Assembly: GCA_001969505.1 (NCBI GenBank)
Contig: LSSK01001823.1
Span: 1-10,073 of the forward strand
DNA length: 10,073 nt
Direction of reading: 5' to 3'
From: Zancudomyces culisetae
Taxonomy: Eukaryota > Kickxellomycota > Harpellomycetes > Harpellales > Legeriomycetaceae
The notes beneath the pieces are model-generated. The model searched no databases, had not been told where the DNA came from, and was given only the letters and a program-made list of their open reading frames with translations. Shown here one piece after another: positions 1 to 8,280 of this stretch. Position numbers and translations under genes: made by a program. Each line of letters begins with the position of its first letter. Position 1 is the stretch's first letter.

Positions 1-631
1 AAAACTCGGCCGCATGCGCATCAATAATCTGACTCACTCCCTTATCCACATTGTACAACTGCGCTACTCCCGCTATCCGCCCATTCTGCTCCCGAATCCC
101 CACCACCACCAACCAATTCCGCTTCTTATTCGTTGTCGCCCGGATAATCTGTGTATCTTTCAACCTCTCATGCAATCCAAACTGCTTGCGTGGCTCTGAA
201 CTTCCCTCCATATTCCACAAATACACCCCCTTTTCCGTCACTATTATCAACTCCCGCTCATTTACCCAATGCCAAAACACCACCTCCTCACTCATGTTTT
301 TCGACTTTATCTTGCTCTTTCGCTCCAAATCAAACACTTGCAACTTGCTCTCTGTCCGCAACGCCACCACCAACTTGCTTGGATGCATTATTGCCGAATC
401 TGCCGTAATCTGCCGCTTATACACCGACTTTCCCCCTCCTCCTCCTCCTCCTCCTTCTTCACTCTCCAACTCTATCACATTCACTTCTATCGCACTTCCT
501 CCTACCTCCCGAACACATATATACTTGTCTGACTCCACCGTCACTGTGTTGAAGTTTATTTTGTTTGTATCAATTCCAAACTCCCCAAGCTCCACCACCT
601 CCCTCAGCTCTATTGGTATTTGTCCCTCCAT
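1..631 (-). CDS. CHC1: Clathrin heavy chain, N-terminal part (partial at window edge)
   Basis: Clathrin heavy chain forms the three-legged coat scaffold of vesicles at the plasma membrane, trans-Golgi and endosomes; its N-terminal seven-bladed propeller binds clathrin-box peptides of adaptors. Reading minus from ATG 631-629 gives 210 residues open to the edge. Family landmarks in order are VESDKYICVRE (residues about 32-42), TADSAIMHPSKLVVALR, LQVFDLERKSKIKS, EEVVFWHWVN, VYLWNMEG, and VAQLYNVDKGVSQIIDAHAAEF at the end, which correspond blade by blade to animal and yeast clathrin. The start is fixed by an in-frame TAA at 635-637 and by the opening MEGQIPIELREVVEL, which fits the usual clathrin N-terminus, so no upstream exon is needed. 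An eight-glycine run (residues 60-67) lies in a propeller loop. The identification is seen directly as family resemblance; the missing C-terminal part lies outside the window. Confidence 0.95.
   Translation of the reverse strand, partial: MEGQIPIELREVVELGEFGIDTNKINFNTVTVESDKYICVREVGGSAIEVNVIELESEEGGGGGGGGKSVYKRQITADSAIMHPSKLVVALRTESKLQVFDLERKSKIKSKNMSEEVVFWHWVNERELIIVTEKGVYLWNMEGSSEPRKQFGLHERLKDTQIIRATTNKKRNWLVVVGIREQNGRIAGVAQLYNVDKGVSQIIDAHAAEF
431..454 (-). repeat. Trinucleotide repeat coding eight glycines in clathrin
   Basis: The plus strand reads a run of TCC units, giving GGA/GGG codons on the minus strand for Gly60-Gly67 of clathrin heavy chain. It follows an acidic stretch (ESEE) and precedes KSVYKRQITADSAIM. 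The position matches a surface loop between propeller strands, where length change is likely tolerated. Confidence 0.85.
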
Positions 632-700
632 CCTTTATCTTTCTTTCTTTTTTTATCTTGCTTTACTTTTCTTTCTTTCTTTCTTTATTTCTCGTATTTT
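632..700 (-). promoter_or_regulatory. Purine-rich 5' leader of the clathrin gene
   Basis: Immediately upstream of the clathrin ATG the minus strand is almost purely A/G, with several GAAA units, seen on the plus strand as repeated CTTT. A similar purine-rich leader precedes the Gln-rich gene at 1937-1980. A/G-rich leaders are common in fungal 5' untranslated regions, so this supports the chosen start. No specific regulator is implied. Confidence 0.4.
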
Positions 701-786
701 ATTTCCTCTTGCCCTTGTTATTTATTTTATTTAAAACTCTTTTTACTCTTCATTCTCTTTTTCTTTTTTCCCATTTTTCCCATTTT

Positions 787-794
787 TTTTTATA
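787..794 (-). promoter_or_regulatory. Candidate TATA box for the clathrin gene
   Basis: The minus strand reads TATAAAAA about 157 nt upstream of the clathrin start codon, a usual spacing for a yeast TATA element. Other TATA-like matches on the same strand lie further away, near 1057-1068 and 1172-1185, so the choice is not certain in DNA this AT-rich. Confidence 0.3.
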
Positions 795-1333
795 CACTAA
801 TTTTGCACTTTCTCATTTAATTTTTCTATTCTCCGCTCAAAACCCAATCACCATTAAACATTCCATCATTCCAGTTATTATCATTTCCATATTTTCATTT
901 ACTTTTTATTAATTTTTTTATTTGTTTATTTGTTTACTTTTTATCTCTCCTCCCAAAATTCTCTCCTCCCACACTCCCGTTCTCCCACATTCCCCCAACC
1001 CCTCTACACTCCTATCTACATTTCGCTTTTACTTGTAGTTTATATTTCTTTTTACTTTATTATATACTTTAGCTTTTTTACTTTTCATTTTATTTTACTT
1101 TATTTTATTTTACCAACAACGTTTAGTTTTGGTATTAATAATATTCTTGTATCACCCGAATAATACTAATATTTATAAAAAAGCTCATTAATTATTACAA
1201 AACTATAAAACCCTTTTTTTTTGTTTTTAGTCAACACTACTTTCATTTCATCTCATTTCATCCTCATCACCACTCTTTACTTTTAGCATAAAAACTATAT
1301 ACATTTATCATTTAACCATCCTCCCTCTTCATT
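795..1333. other. Pyrimidine-rich intergenic region, no gene seen
   Basis: This is the rest of the spacer between the clathrin start and the stop codon of the Gln-rich gene, both transcribed leftward. It is dominated by T and C on the plus strand. Open frames here encode only Phe/Leu/Ser low complexity and are compositional. It should contain the clathrin upstream promoter and the 3' untranslated region of the next gene. Confidence 0.6.
1285..1306 (-). terminator. Possible 3'-end element of the Gln-rich gene
   Basis: Downstream of the stop codon at 1334 the minus strand contains a TATATA motif (1296-1301) followed by T-rich sequence. This resembles the UA-rich efficiency element of yeast 3' ends. 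The motif is short and expected by chance in AT-rich DNA, so this is tentative. Confidence 0.2.
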
Positions 1334-1936
1334 TTAATTCATTAAAACAGAACATGGATTGATTCTTTGTCTTTTGCCATTTGCAAGATCCATTTCTGTA
1401 TCCACTGAACCATATACTCCGTTTTGATGACATGCCACATTACTAACCCGTCCGTCCACCACAACCCCTTCATTCATTTGCATTTCAAAGTCCTCAAAGC
1501 TTCTCTTGCTCATCAGTCTTTGCTGTACGACCCCCCCTGCTCCTGCTCCTACTCCTGCCATCACCCTTTGTCCACCATTAACTCCATTAACTCCATTAGC
1601 AGAATTTATCGAATAATTGTTTAGCTGTTGTCCCATCATCTGCTCTGGTGCTTCGATGACTCCATTATTGATTTGTCCAAACACCATTCCCTGCTGCTGC
1701 TGCTGCTGTTGTTGTTGTCGCAAATCATGGATATGTGCGTGTTGAGCTTGAGCCTGTCGGGTTTCAATTTCCGCACTCTGCATGGCATTTTGTTGCAATA
1801 ATACATTTGTCTTTTGGCATATACTAGCTCCTACCCCTCCGCTACAAGTATTGTTATTGTTGTTACTATTGTTGTCTACTATTACAGGCACATAATGAAT
1901 ATGTGATAACATACTTGGGTAAAATCCTAGATCCAT
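1334..1936 (-). CDS. Gln/Asn-rich low-complexity protein of unknown function, 200 residues
   Basis: I do not recognise this protein. It opens MDLGFYPSMLSHIHYVPVIV, then has an Asn run (about residues 21-29), a Gln/Ala/His-rich part with nine consecutive Gln, a Gly/Val/Asn stretch including NGVNGVNGG and VGAGAGGVV, and a less repetitive C-terminal third with KRSFEDFEMQMNEGVVV and a basic tail NGKRQRINPCSVLMN that could act in nuclear localisation. No transmembrane helix, signal peptide or catalytic motif is visible. The start at 1936 is preferred because a purine-rich leader lies directly in front of it; the frame stays open to an ATG at 2065, which would add 43 residues (MCFYFCRHLF...) of poor coding character. 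Tandem with clathrin and divergent from the ASH2 gene. The composition resembles fungal transcriptional co-regulators, but that is only inference. A missed upstream exon cannot be excluded. Confidence 0.65.
   Translation of the reverse strand: MDLGFYPSMLSHIHYVPVIVDNNSNNNNNTCSGGVGASICQKTNVLLQQNAMQSAEIETRQAQAQHAHIHDLRQQQQQQQQQGMVFGQINNGVIEAPEQMMGQQLNNYSINSANGVNGVNGGQRVMAGVGAGAGGVVQQRLMSKRSFEDFEMQMNEGVVVDGRVSNVACHQNGVYGSVDTEMDLANGKRQRINPCSVLMN
1691..1717 (-). repeat. CAG/CAA repeat coding nine glutamines
   Basis: The plus strand shows six CTG then three TTG units, which give three CAA and six CAG codons on the minus strand and a nine-residue glutamine run in the unknown protein. The mixed codons suggest a partly interrupted microsatellite. 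Confidence 0.9.
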
Positions 1937-1980
1937 CTTTTCTATTTCCTTTCCTTTCCTATCCTTTCCTATTTTCCTTT
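1937..1980 (-). promoter_or_regulatory. Purine-rich 5' leader with GGAAA units
   Basis: Just upstream of the preferred start of the Gln-rich gene, the minus strand is a run of GGAAA/GGATA-type units with no C and almost no T. Like the clathrin leader, it looks like transcribed untranslated sequence and argues for the start at 1936. Confidence 0.4.
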
Positions 1981-3682
1981 GTTGGTAAGCTTCGGTATTA
2001 CTAATACGTCGATAACAAGTTGTAATACAATACAAAAATAAATGTCTACAAAAGTAAAAACACAAAAATTGAAATTAATGGGTTTTGTTTTGAAAACAAA
2101 CAAAAAACAAAAAACAAAAAAAAAGAACTATAAAAGTATTTACACTTTTAAGAATCAGTACTTGTTAAAGCTCTTCTCCCGTCTGCTAACGGACCTGTCT
2201 TGCGCAGAAATAATCACAACAAAAGATTAATGAATTCCTTTTTTTTTCTGTTTTCCCTTCTTTGTTGATGTAGATATTTCCGCTCTGTATGTCTACACAA
2301 GTACTGCTTTCTCTTGTTTTTTTTTTTTTTGCTCCAAAGATACAACCAAAAGTGTTGGTTTTCTTTTCCTTTATCCCACTTCTCTCAAAGTTATAGACAC
2401 AAGGTATGTATGTTCTTTAGCAAAAAATATAAAGTATGTGACAATTTATGTATATCTATCTGCTCTTTGATTAATGTGTTTCTTTTGTGTATATATTCTT
2501 ATTCTCTCTTGAAAATAAAATAAAAACCTCCAATAATCCAAAGAAAATCGAAAAAAATTTTTTTTTTGCTTACCCACTCACTTAATATACACTAAAAATA
2601 AAAAGACATTTTAGAGTGTTTAAACATGTGTTAATTTTACGTTATTGTAATTATATTACTCATTAAAAAAAAAAAATTATAATTAAAATCCATTTCAAGT
2701 AATTTTCAATTTTAAACCTGTAAATTACGAACTGGCGCCGCCAAAGAATAAAATATTACATTATGACCTATAAAAAAAGCATGTCAATTCATGTCGTTTT
2801 TTGCTTCATTTTCGTATCATTTGCAATAATGTTTCACATTTTTTTTATGCATTTTGGTGTTGCGTTCTCGTTTATTTTAATTTATATTAATTCAATTTTG
2901 CGCAGTTAAATTAATCCCTTTTTTTTATTATTCCTGCTTATCAAATTGATCTGTCGAAAACCCGTAATTATTTCGCTTGGTTTTTCAATTTCTGTCATTT
3001 ACAAACGAAAAAAAACATTTTATTTTTTTTTATTTGACCTTTTCCTATTCGGTATTCATTATTCCTGGAAAATCCTAGTTATACAAAATTCTTCACCTTC
3101 TTCTCCCACCCAATATCCATCCAATCACCTCTAAATGCTCATATTTTCTAGCTTTTCAAGGCCCTATTTTGCGCATTGGTGTTGCATGGTTTAGCGATTT
3201 TTCGAGATTACAGCTACTGAAAAATATACAAACCCGCGCAAAGGCTGCACATGTGTCACGCACAATGCTCGCCTCCCTTTCTTGTTTCCAATACAATCTT
3301 CATTCTCTTGCTTTTTTGGAGGGAGGGTGTTCCATTTGCTACTGCACATCCAAAACTTGTCTTGTTATTTTTGTTAAACTTCTTTTTTTTTAAACTGCCA
3401 TCCCTACCAACAAAGAAGTAGCAAACAAATAAATATGAAATGCGAAATGCTCAGACGTATCACCGATGTTGATCTTCATGCTATGATTATGTGTTGCAAC
3501 CTTCAGCCTTCAAAAGCCGACGAAAAACAAATAAAGAATTAACGCCTTTTTTTATCGCTGTTTTGATTGTGTTGATTGAATCTTGTACCCTTTATTATGT
3601 ATTTGCCAGCATTTAACAAAAACAGAAAATAATTAACTTTTAATATACTGATTCCTCCGTTTGGTTGAATTTGTTGCTAGAT
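1981..3682. other. Left part of the 3.26-kb divergent intergenic region
   Basis: AT-rich DNA with many A and T homopolymers and no convincing gene. It should hold the promoter of the leftward Gln-rich gene. A less AT-rich patch near 3150-3350 has an open plus-strand stretch from 3079 to 3393 (about 105 codons) but no ATG and no recognisable protein. No tRNA with both internal promoter boxes was found on either strand. Confidence 0.5.
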
Positions 3683-3713
3683 GGGTGATTTTCCTAAATT
3701 AGGAAAATCATCC
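3683..3713. repeat. Near-perfect palindrome (hairpin), with a third arm copy beside it
   Basis: Positions 3686-3710 form two 12-nt arms (TGATTTTCCTAA and its exact complement) around one central base. Pairing extends outward by G-T, G-C and G-C to 3683/3713. A further copy of the arm core, TTCCTAATTTAG at 3717-3728, differs from 3691-3702 at one position. It could be a protein-binding palindrome or a relic of a small inverted-repeat element. Confidence 0.75.
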
Positions 3714-3728
3714 GCCTTCCTAATTTAG

Positions 3729-5100
3729 CCCTGGTTCCAAAACCCATAACTGCACAGCTCAGTACTTGCATAAAAAACGGGATTTAATATTACTGGATTT
3801 GAAATTCTGTGATCAATTGTACCATCCTCCCCCCCCTTAATGACTATTTTTTTCTACGCCCTATTACTTTCTGTAACCAATAATGGACTTGTAGATCGCG
3901 TTTTGAAATGATAAAATGTAATTTAATTCAGTCCGGTATTCATGTTGACAAGAGAAACTGTTCAAATAAACCTTGACCAAGCTAGAGACGACCCATTCAT
4001 TCTTCACTTTGACCAATTAAGGCAAATATATCTCTTGGATGCGTTTTTCTTTTTTATTCTTTTTTCTTTTTCATTTGGTCATGTCGCTTGATATCACATT
4101 GTAGTAACTAGGTATATCAACAGGTTTAAATTCCAGACCAGATAAATTAGTCAGAGATTCATTTCAACACAATTTACATGTTTGTAACTACTCTGACTTA
4201 CCAACTCCAACTCATACTTTTAACCAGTGGTTTCTGGTATACACCTCCAATCCTAAACAAAAAAAAATAAAAGACTGTGAGGTGTCAGGTTTGAAAGTCA
4301 TTACACATTTTTTAAAGCTTGGATCCAGTGATTTTGATATCAAACAAGTCTAAATCTAAAAATGCATTGATAATGAATACACACTCGGGAAATGCAAAAT
4401 TACAGTACACAAAATATTCAGTAGCGCTGTGTTTCAAGCATTATAATAAAATATCAAGTTTATGCGGTAGAATATTTTTTGCACTGGCCAATTTACAAGA
4501 TATAAAAAAGACAAAGCTACGATACGTATTGTGTGAGAGTTTACAATAAATATCTTTATATTTTGATAACTAGGTTGTACTATTCTTGTTTGATCAAAAA
4601 TGACAAAAGATGGGTATAACAATCATTGGCTCCAAGGATGGAAAACATAGAGTTTTAAAGAAGCTTTAGTTTTAAGCATACTCTAAACGATGGATTCCGG
4701 AGTTAATGCGGATGGGGTGCCTATAGATATTTTGTTTTCGCCTTCACTCACCACCCACAAATCATACGCCTGGTTTTCTTGATTTGCAAATTTATATCTT
4801 ATTTAAAAGATCAGGTCTTTTCCATGAATAAAACTAGATATTTCAAGGGTACAGAGCAGTAAAAAAATTACATTACCTTTTGAAATCAGCCAAACTAGCG
4901 GATTCTATCTCGGAATTTGATATTTGTGTCTAAAAGCGAATTGGTATTGTAATTTCCAATAAATTTCGATTGTTTTATATTTGAACCAGTTTATAGAAAA
5001 ATCGCGAGACCGAATATCTAGGTGCTAAATACTCAGATTTGCGGAATGTAAACACACAAGTTCAACACAAATACCAATAAATAAAATTTTTTTTGGAAAA
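3729..5100. other. Right part of the divergent intergenic region
   Basis: AT-rich, with short open frames only. The longest plus-strand one (4319-4549) starts with TTG after an in-frame TAA and lacks family resemblance. The segment should contain upstream control sequence of the ASH2-family gene. I see no RNA gene or mobile element. Confidence 0.5.
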
Positions 5101-5107
5101 AAGTAGA

Positions 5108-5137
5108 TATATAATTTGAACAATCAAGTATAAAAAA
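5108..5137 (+). promoter_or_regulatory. Candidate TATA elements for the ASH2-family gene
   Basis: Two TATA-like motifs, TATATAAT at 5108-5115 and TATAAAAAA at 5129-5137, lie about 80 and 58 nt before the start codon. Either could serve as a core promoter. Spacing is short but acceptable for a fungus with a short leader. Confidence 0.35.
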
Positions 5138-5194
5138 TAATTGAATACTCGAGGAATCCAAAAACTAACATAACGTGGATAGCAAGAGCCCAGA

Positions 5195-8100
5195 ATGAGT
5201 AAGAAAAGTAAAAAAGAAATTGAAGTAAATGGCGAAAGTGGAGGAATCCTTGCAACAACACCCATAGATGCAACGATGGAAAGTGAGGCTAGTGAGGGGG
5301 AGGAGTTTTTAAAGGAACGGCCAATAATTAAGGTCAAACAAAACAATAAGTGCAGTTATTGCGAGAAGAGTAGCGCAGAGTAAGTCTGGGATTTCCATTT
5401 TGATCGCGATCAATTGTATTCCGAACCAACTGATCCTTTAACGATTAAAATAATGTTATTGCATTATAATAGATCACTGAAAACAGTTCCGTGTCTCGCA
5501 TGTGGGGCAAGATGCCATATAGGTAATTAAAAAGCATTTTCAAAAAATATATATTAACAATAAAGGTGCAACTAACAAACCAAGGTGGGGGCGGGTTGGT
5601 GTAATAATTCATTAAAATAGATTGTATAAAGTGTATTATAAATTCGAAAATCAAAGTGAAACTTGGAGATGACTTTTATTATTTCAAATGTTACAGCTGC
5701 ACAAAAGGAAAGGAGAGATTTAAGCGATACCACCTATCGTGGGTAGATGTAGTTCATATCGCATTGTTCAACTTGACGCACGAAAATTCAGGAGTTGGAG
5801 GACAGCAGGAAGAAAGCGGGAAGGCAAGCGGATGTGAGCGAGGTCCACAAACATATGAAGATGGACGGGTGTATTTTCACTACAAGGCGGACGTGGCAAA
5901 ATATATTGACAATAATTGGTCGTATTTCTGGAACAAAGCAAGGGGAGAAACATGGATCAATTCGGCTAGCTCGGCACTATCAACCAACAGCACGGAGAAT
6001 GTCAGCGAGGATGGTCGTTTCGAGAGTGGAAAGGCCAAGTACAACAAAAACGGAATGTGGGCACTGGCAGACGATGCGCGGTTTCCATCTTCGTACGATG
6101 TAGCACAGCAACAACGAACAAGATCAGTGGTATACGACATATCTCAAGATGGACTGCTGATTCCGTTAATCGAGAGTCGAAACAATAGCAACTCGTTTTC
6201 TGGTAGTGGAATCACTGCTACCAACGAAATGGATGGTAGTGAGTCTGGTGTATCGACAAGCATTTCTGGGTATGATTTTGCTGCCCAGTTTGATGGCAGC
6301 AATAGCAATGCTCCAAGCCGAAAGCGAAAAAAGTCAGAAAATCTACACACAAACTCCAATCTCAACGGCAACAACAATAACTCTACTACAACCTCTTCTT
6401 TCACTTCTTCATACCGAAGCAAGAAATACAAACAACGACAGGCCACCCTGTACTCTGCTGTTCCTATAAAAATTGACACCAATATAGCAGATATCGACAC
6501 TAGCCAGCAAAAAACCTCCAGCAGAAGCGAACAGCAGCCCGAATTCAACAAAGAACAGGGTCATTGTTACGTTTTCAACAACGAGTGGCGTGTTAAGATG
6601 TGGCCTGACTTGCCCAATCCTTCTGACTCGGACGTTTGCATATCCAAAGAACCTACTCATTCTGCCCCCCAAATCAAACATGCGGCTTCTTCGATTTGGA
6701 ACGAAAAAGGTTACCGCATGGCCAAATCTTCTCATGGCACTTCTACCGGTTCTTACTACTTTGAGGTTTTGATCAACCCTGACGACTCTAAATCTCTCAG
6801 CTTGTCCAACCCCAACCCCAACCCCAATCCTAATTCTACCTCTGCCACTGTATCTACTCCTACTCCTACTCCTACCCATACATCCAACTCCACCCCCAAT
6901 CCCACCCCTGTATTGTCAGCAAGTAAAAAGAAAAATTGGAATCTACGTATTGGTATTTCAACCATCAGCGGTGATTTACAAGCTCCATGTGGCTATGACT
7001 GCTATTCATATTCCATGCGCTTAAACCCACCCACCAAATTCCACAAAGCCATTGGTGAGATATACGGTGATTCTCTCACTTCTGGTGATGTCCTCGGTGT
7101 GCTACTTCATCTCCCCGCCGAACTCTCTGAAAACGAATCGCGTGATTTGGAAGCAAGGCTCTGGCAACCTACTACTCCTTACAAGCCGTTTTTCTACTCG
7201 CAACCATTTGTACCTGCTGACACTTCGTTGTCTACTATTCCACCAATTCCAATTGTCGATGGTTCAGAACTTGTCTTTTTTAAAAATGGAGTCTGTCTGG
7301 GTGTGGCATATTCTGGCTTGCATCTTGGAAAGTATTATGCGGCTATTAGTTCGTACAATGGCGGCCGCGCTGTAGCCAACTTTGGCAAACCTGTAAATTT
7401 AAATGATTCAACTAAATTGGATTTGGATTTGGATTTGGATTCGGATTTGGATTTGGATTTGGGTTTTAAGTACCCTCCTCCGAAATCTTGGAAAAACTCT
7501 AAAGTTCTACCCTTTTGTATGTTATCGACAAACGGCCATGTTTCCAATTTTCCCGTACCTGTGTCAAATAACATATCTCCCACACCCGTCAATCTTGATA
7601 ATCAAAATTTTGTCAAAAATAATGACATTTTTCAAAATGAAAATAATGTCAGTTCACCATTGAATGAACAACAAAATCAATCGCAGCTGTCCTCCGATCC
7701 CAAAAGTCCTTCTCTAAATAGCAGTGAAAATGTAAATATCAATAACCACCCAACTCCTCAGCCGAATAACACTGACATTGAGCATACCACGAAAACACAG
7801 GGCCATGAAATCGTCACCAACTCTGATACTAACCACGTTGATAATGATGTTAATGCTCCTTTTCCAGTAAATGGCGAACCTACTATCAGAAATGCAAGTG
7901 ATAATAATTCCAGTATTGGTGGTAATGAAGAAACTGACGAAAACTTGACTTTGGAACTCGAAAAGGAAATCGAAGAAGCTCTTGGGAATACCAATAGCGA
8001 GATCAGTGCCACGCCAAGTATTGATGTGAATGAAATTGCTCAAAGCAAAGATGAAAAAATCCAAACTGAAAATAAGAGCAGTGAAATTGAAATCAATGAA

Positions 8101-8235
8101 AATACCAATATTGATAACTCTACTATAATTTCTAATACCAATTCTGATACCAACAGTGGAGAAGACGAGGTCACCGGAGTGGTGTCTACAGTTGATAAAA
8201 CAGATGTTGGTGTCGATTCCCACGGAATGCCTTGA
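5195..8235 (+). CDS. ASH2: ASH2/Bre2-like COMPASS subunit, three exons
   Basis: Exons 5195-5379, 5473-5522 and 5621-8235 join in frame to 2850 nt, 949 residues. ASH2/Bre2 proteins are core subunits of the Set1 (COMPASS) H3K4 methyltransferase in the nucleus, where SPRY contacts the RbBP5/Swd1 subunit. Seen here: a C4HC3 PHD finger (C53, C56, C69, C72, H77, C80, C102, C105) complete only after splicing; a winged-helix region about 107-235 (SWVDVVHIALFNLT; YIDNNWSYFW); a Ser/Asn-rich linker with basic RKRKK at 312-316; SPRY about 426-699 with EKGYRMAKSSHG, GSYYFEV, GDLQAPCGYD, KFHKAIGEIYG, GDVLGVLLHLP, LVFFKNGVCLGVAYS, VANFGKP and FKYPPP; and an Asn/Ser/acidic tail to 949. SPRY carries insertions at about 466-516 and 678-692. 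The start is bounded by an in-frame TAG at 5180-5182 and has A at -3. The PHD separates it from S. cerevisiae Bre2 and aligns it with S. pombe Ash2. Family call is firm; exon borders are inferred but mutually consistent. Confidence 0.93.
5380..5472 (+). other. Intron 1 of the ASH2-family gene (93 nt)
   Basis: Donor GTAAGT at 5380-5385 and acceptor TAATAG ending at 5472. A CTGAT-type branch candidate lies near 5430-5434. Without splicing the frame hits TAA at 5381-5383, inside the donor itself. Splicing splits a Glu codon (GA|A) and continues SLKTVPCLACGARCHI. Confidence 0.85.
5523..5620 (+). other. Intron 2 of the ASH2-family gene (98 nt)
   Basis: Donor GTAATT at 5523-5528, branch candidate ACTAAC at 5571-5576 and acceptor AAATAG ending at 5620, so branch A to AG is about 45 nt. 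Splicing splits an Asp codon (G|AT) and restores the zinc-finger sequence HIDCIKC. The short exon between the two introns is 50 nt. Confidence 0.85.
6808..6834 (+). repeat. Asn-Pro repeat inside the SPRY domain
   Basis: Tandem AACCCC units code NPNPNPNPN (residues 475-483), followed by Ser/Thr-rich sequence and a TPTPTPT run. Together they form an insertion of about 50 residues between SPRY strands GSYYFEVLI and NWNLRIGIS, which are close together in animal ASH2L. Confidence 0.85.
7417..7461 (+). repeat. GGATTT hexamer repeat coding Leu-Asp repeats in SPRY
   Basis: Seven Leu-Asp type units (one Ser-Asp variant in the middle) from hexamer GGATTT copies code residues 678-692. They lie between the SPRY strand VANFGKP and the conserved FKYPPP that directly follows in other ASH2 proteins. 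Near-identical codons point to recent repeat expansion. Confidence 0.9.
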
Positions 8236-8246
8236 ACCTGTAACTG

Positions 8247-8280
8247 TTTATTTTTATTTTTATTTTTATTTTTATTTTTT
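8247..8280 (+). repeat. TTTTTA hexamer repeat behind the ASH2 stop codon
   Basis: About five TTTTTA units start 11 nt after the stop codon, so they are probably in the 3' untranslated region. The T-rich array could assist 3'-end formation, but no canonical polyadenylation signal is right beside it. It is a simple microsatellite. Confidence 0.8.

Noticed and set aside
51-734. 227-codon plus-strand open frame at the left end
   Set aside because: It is antisense to the clathrin heavy chain gene, whose minus-strand translation matches the family over 210 residues. The plus-strand product is Phe/Leu/Ser/Pro low complexity.
565-1163. Plus-strand frames rich in Phe, Leu, Ser and Tyr
   Set aside because: They arise from T/C-rich spacer DNA. 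They look like hydrophobic proteins but show no defined membrane segments or family motifs.
3079-3393. About 105 codons open on the plus strand in a less AT-rich patch
   Set aside because: No ATG, no recognisable protein pattern, and no convincing splice partner. It is kept only as a place to look for conservation.
3741-3775. AGCTCAG motif resembling part of a tRNA D-arm
   Set aside because: There is no matching B box or cloverleaf pairing within a suitable distance.
4319-4622. Short overlapping open frames on both strands
   Set aside because: The plus frame begins with TTG after a stop codon and both products are unremarkable. Frames of this length are expected by chance.
6144-8223. Several open frames antisense or shifted inside the large ASH2 exon
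   Set aside because: They are shadows of the repetitive Ser/Asn-rich coding sequence, whose sense frame matches ASH2 domain by domain.
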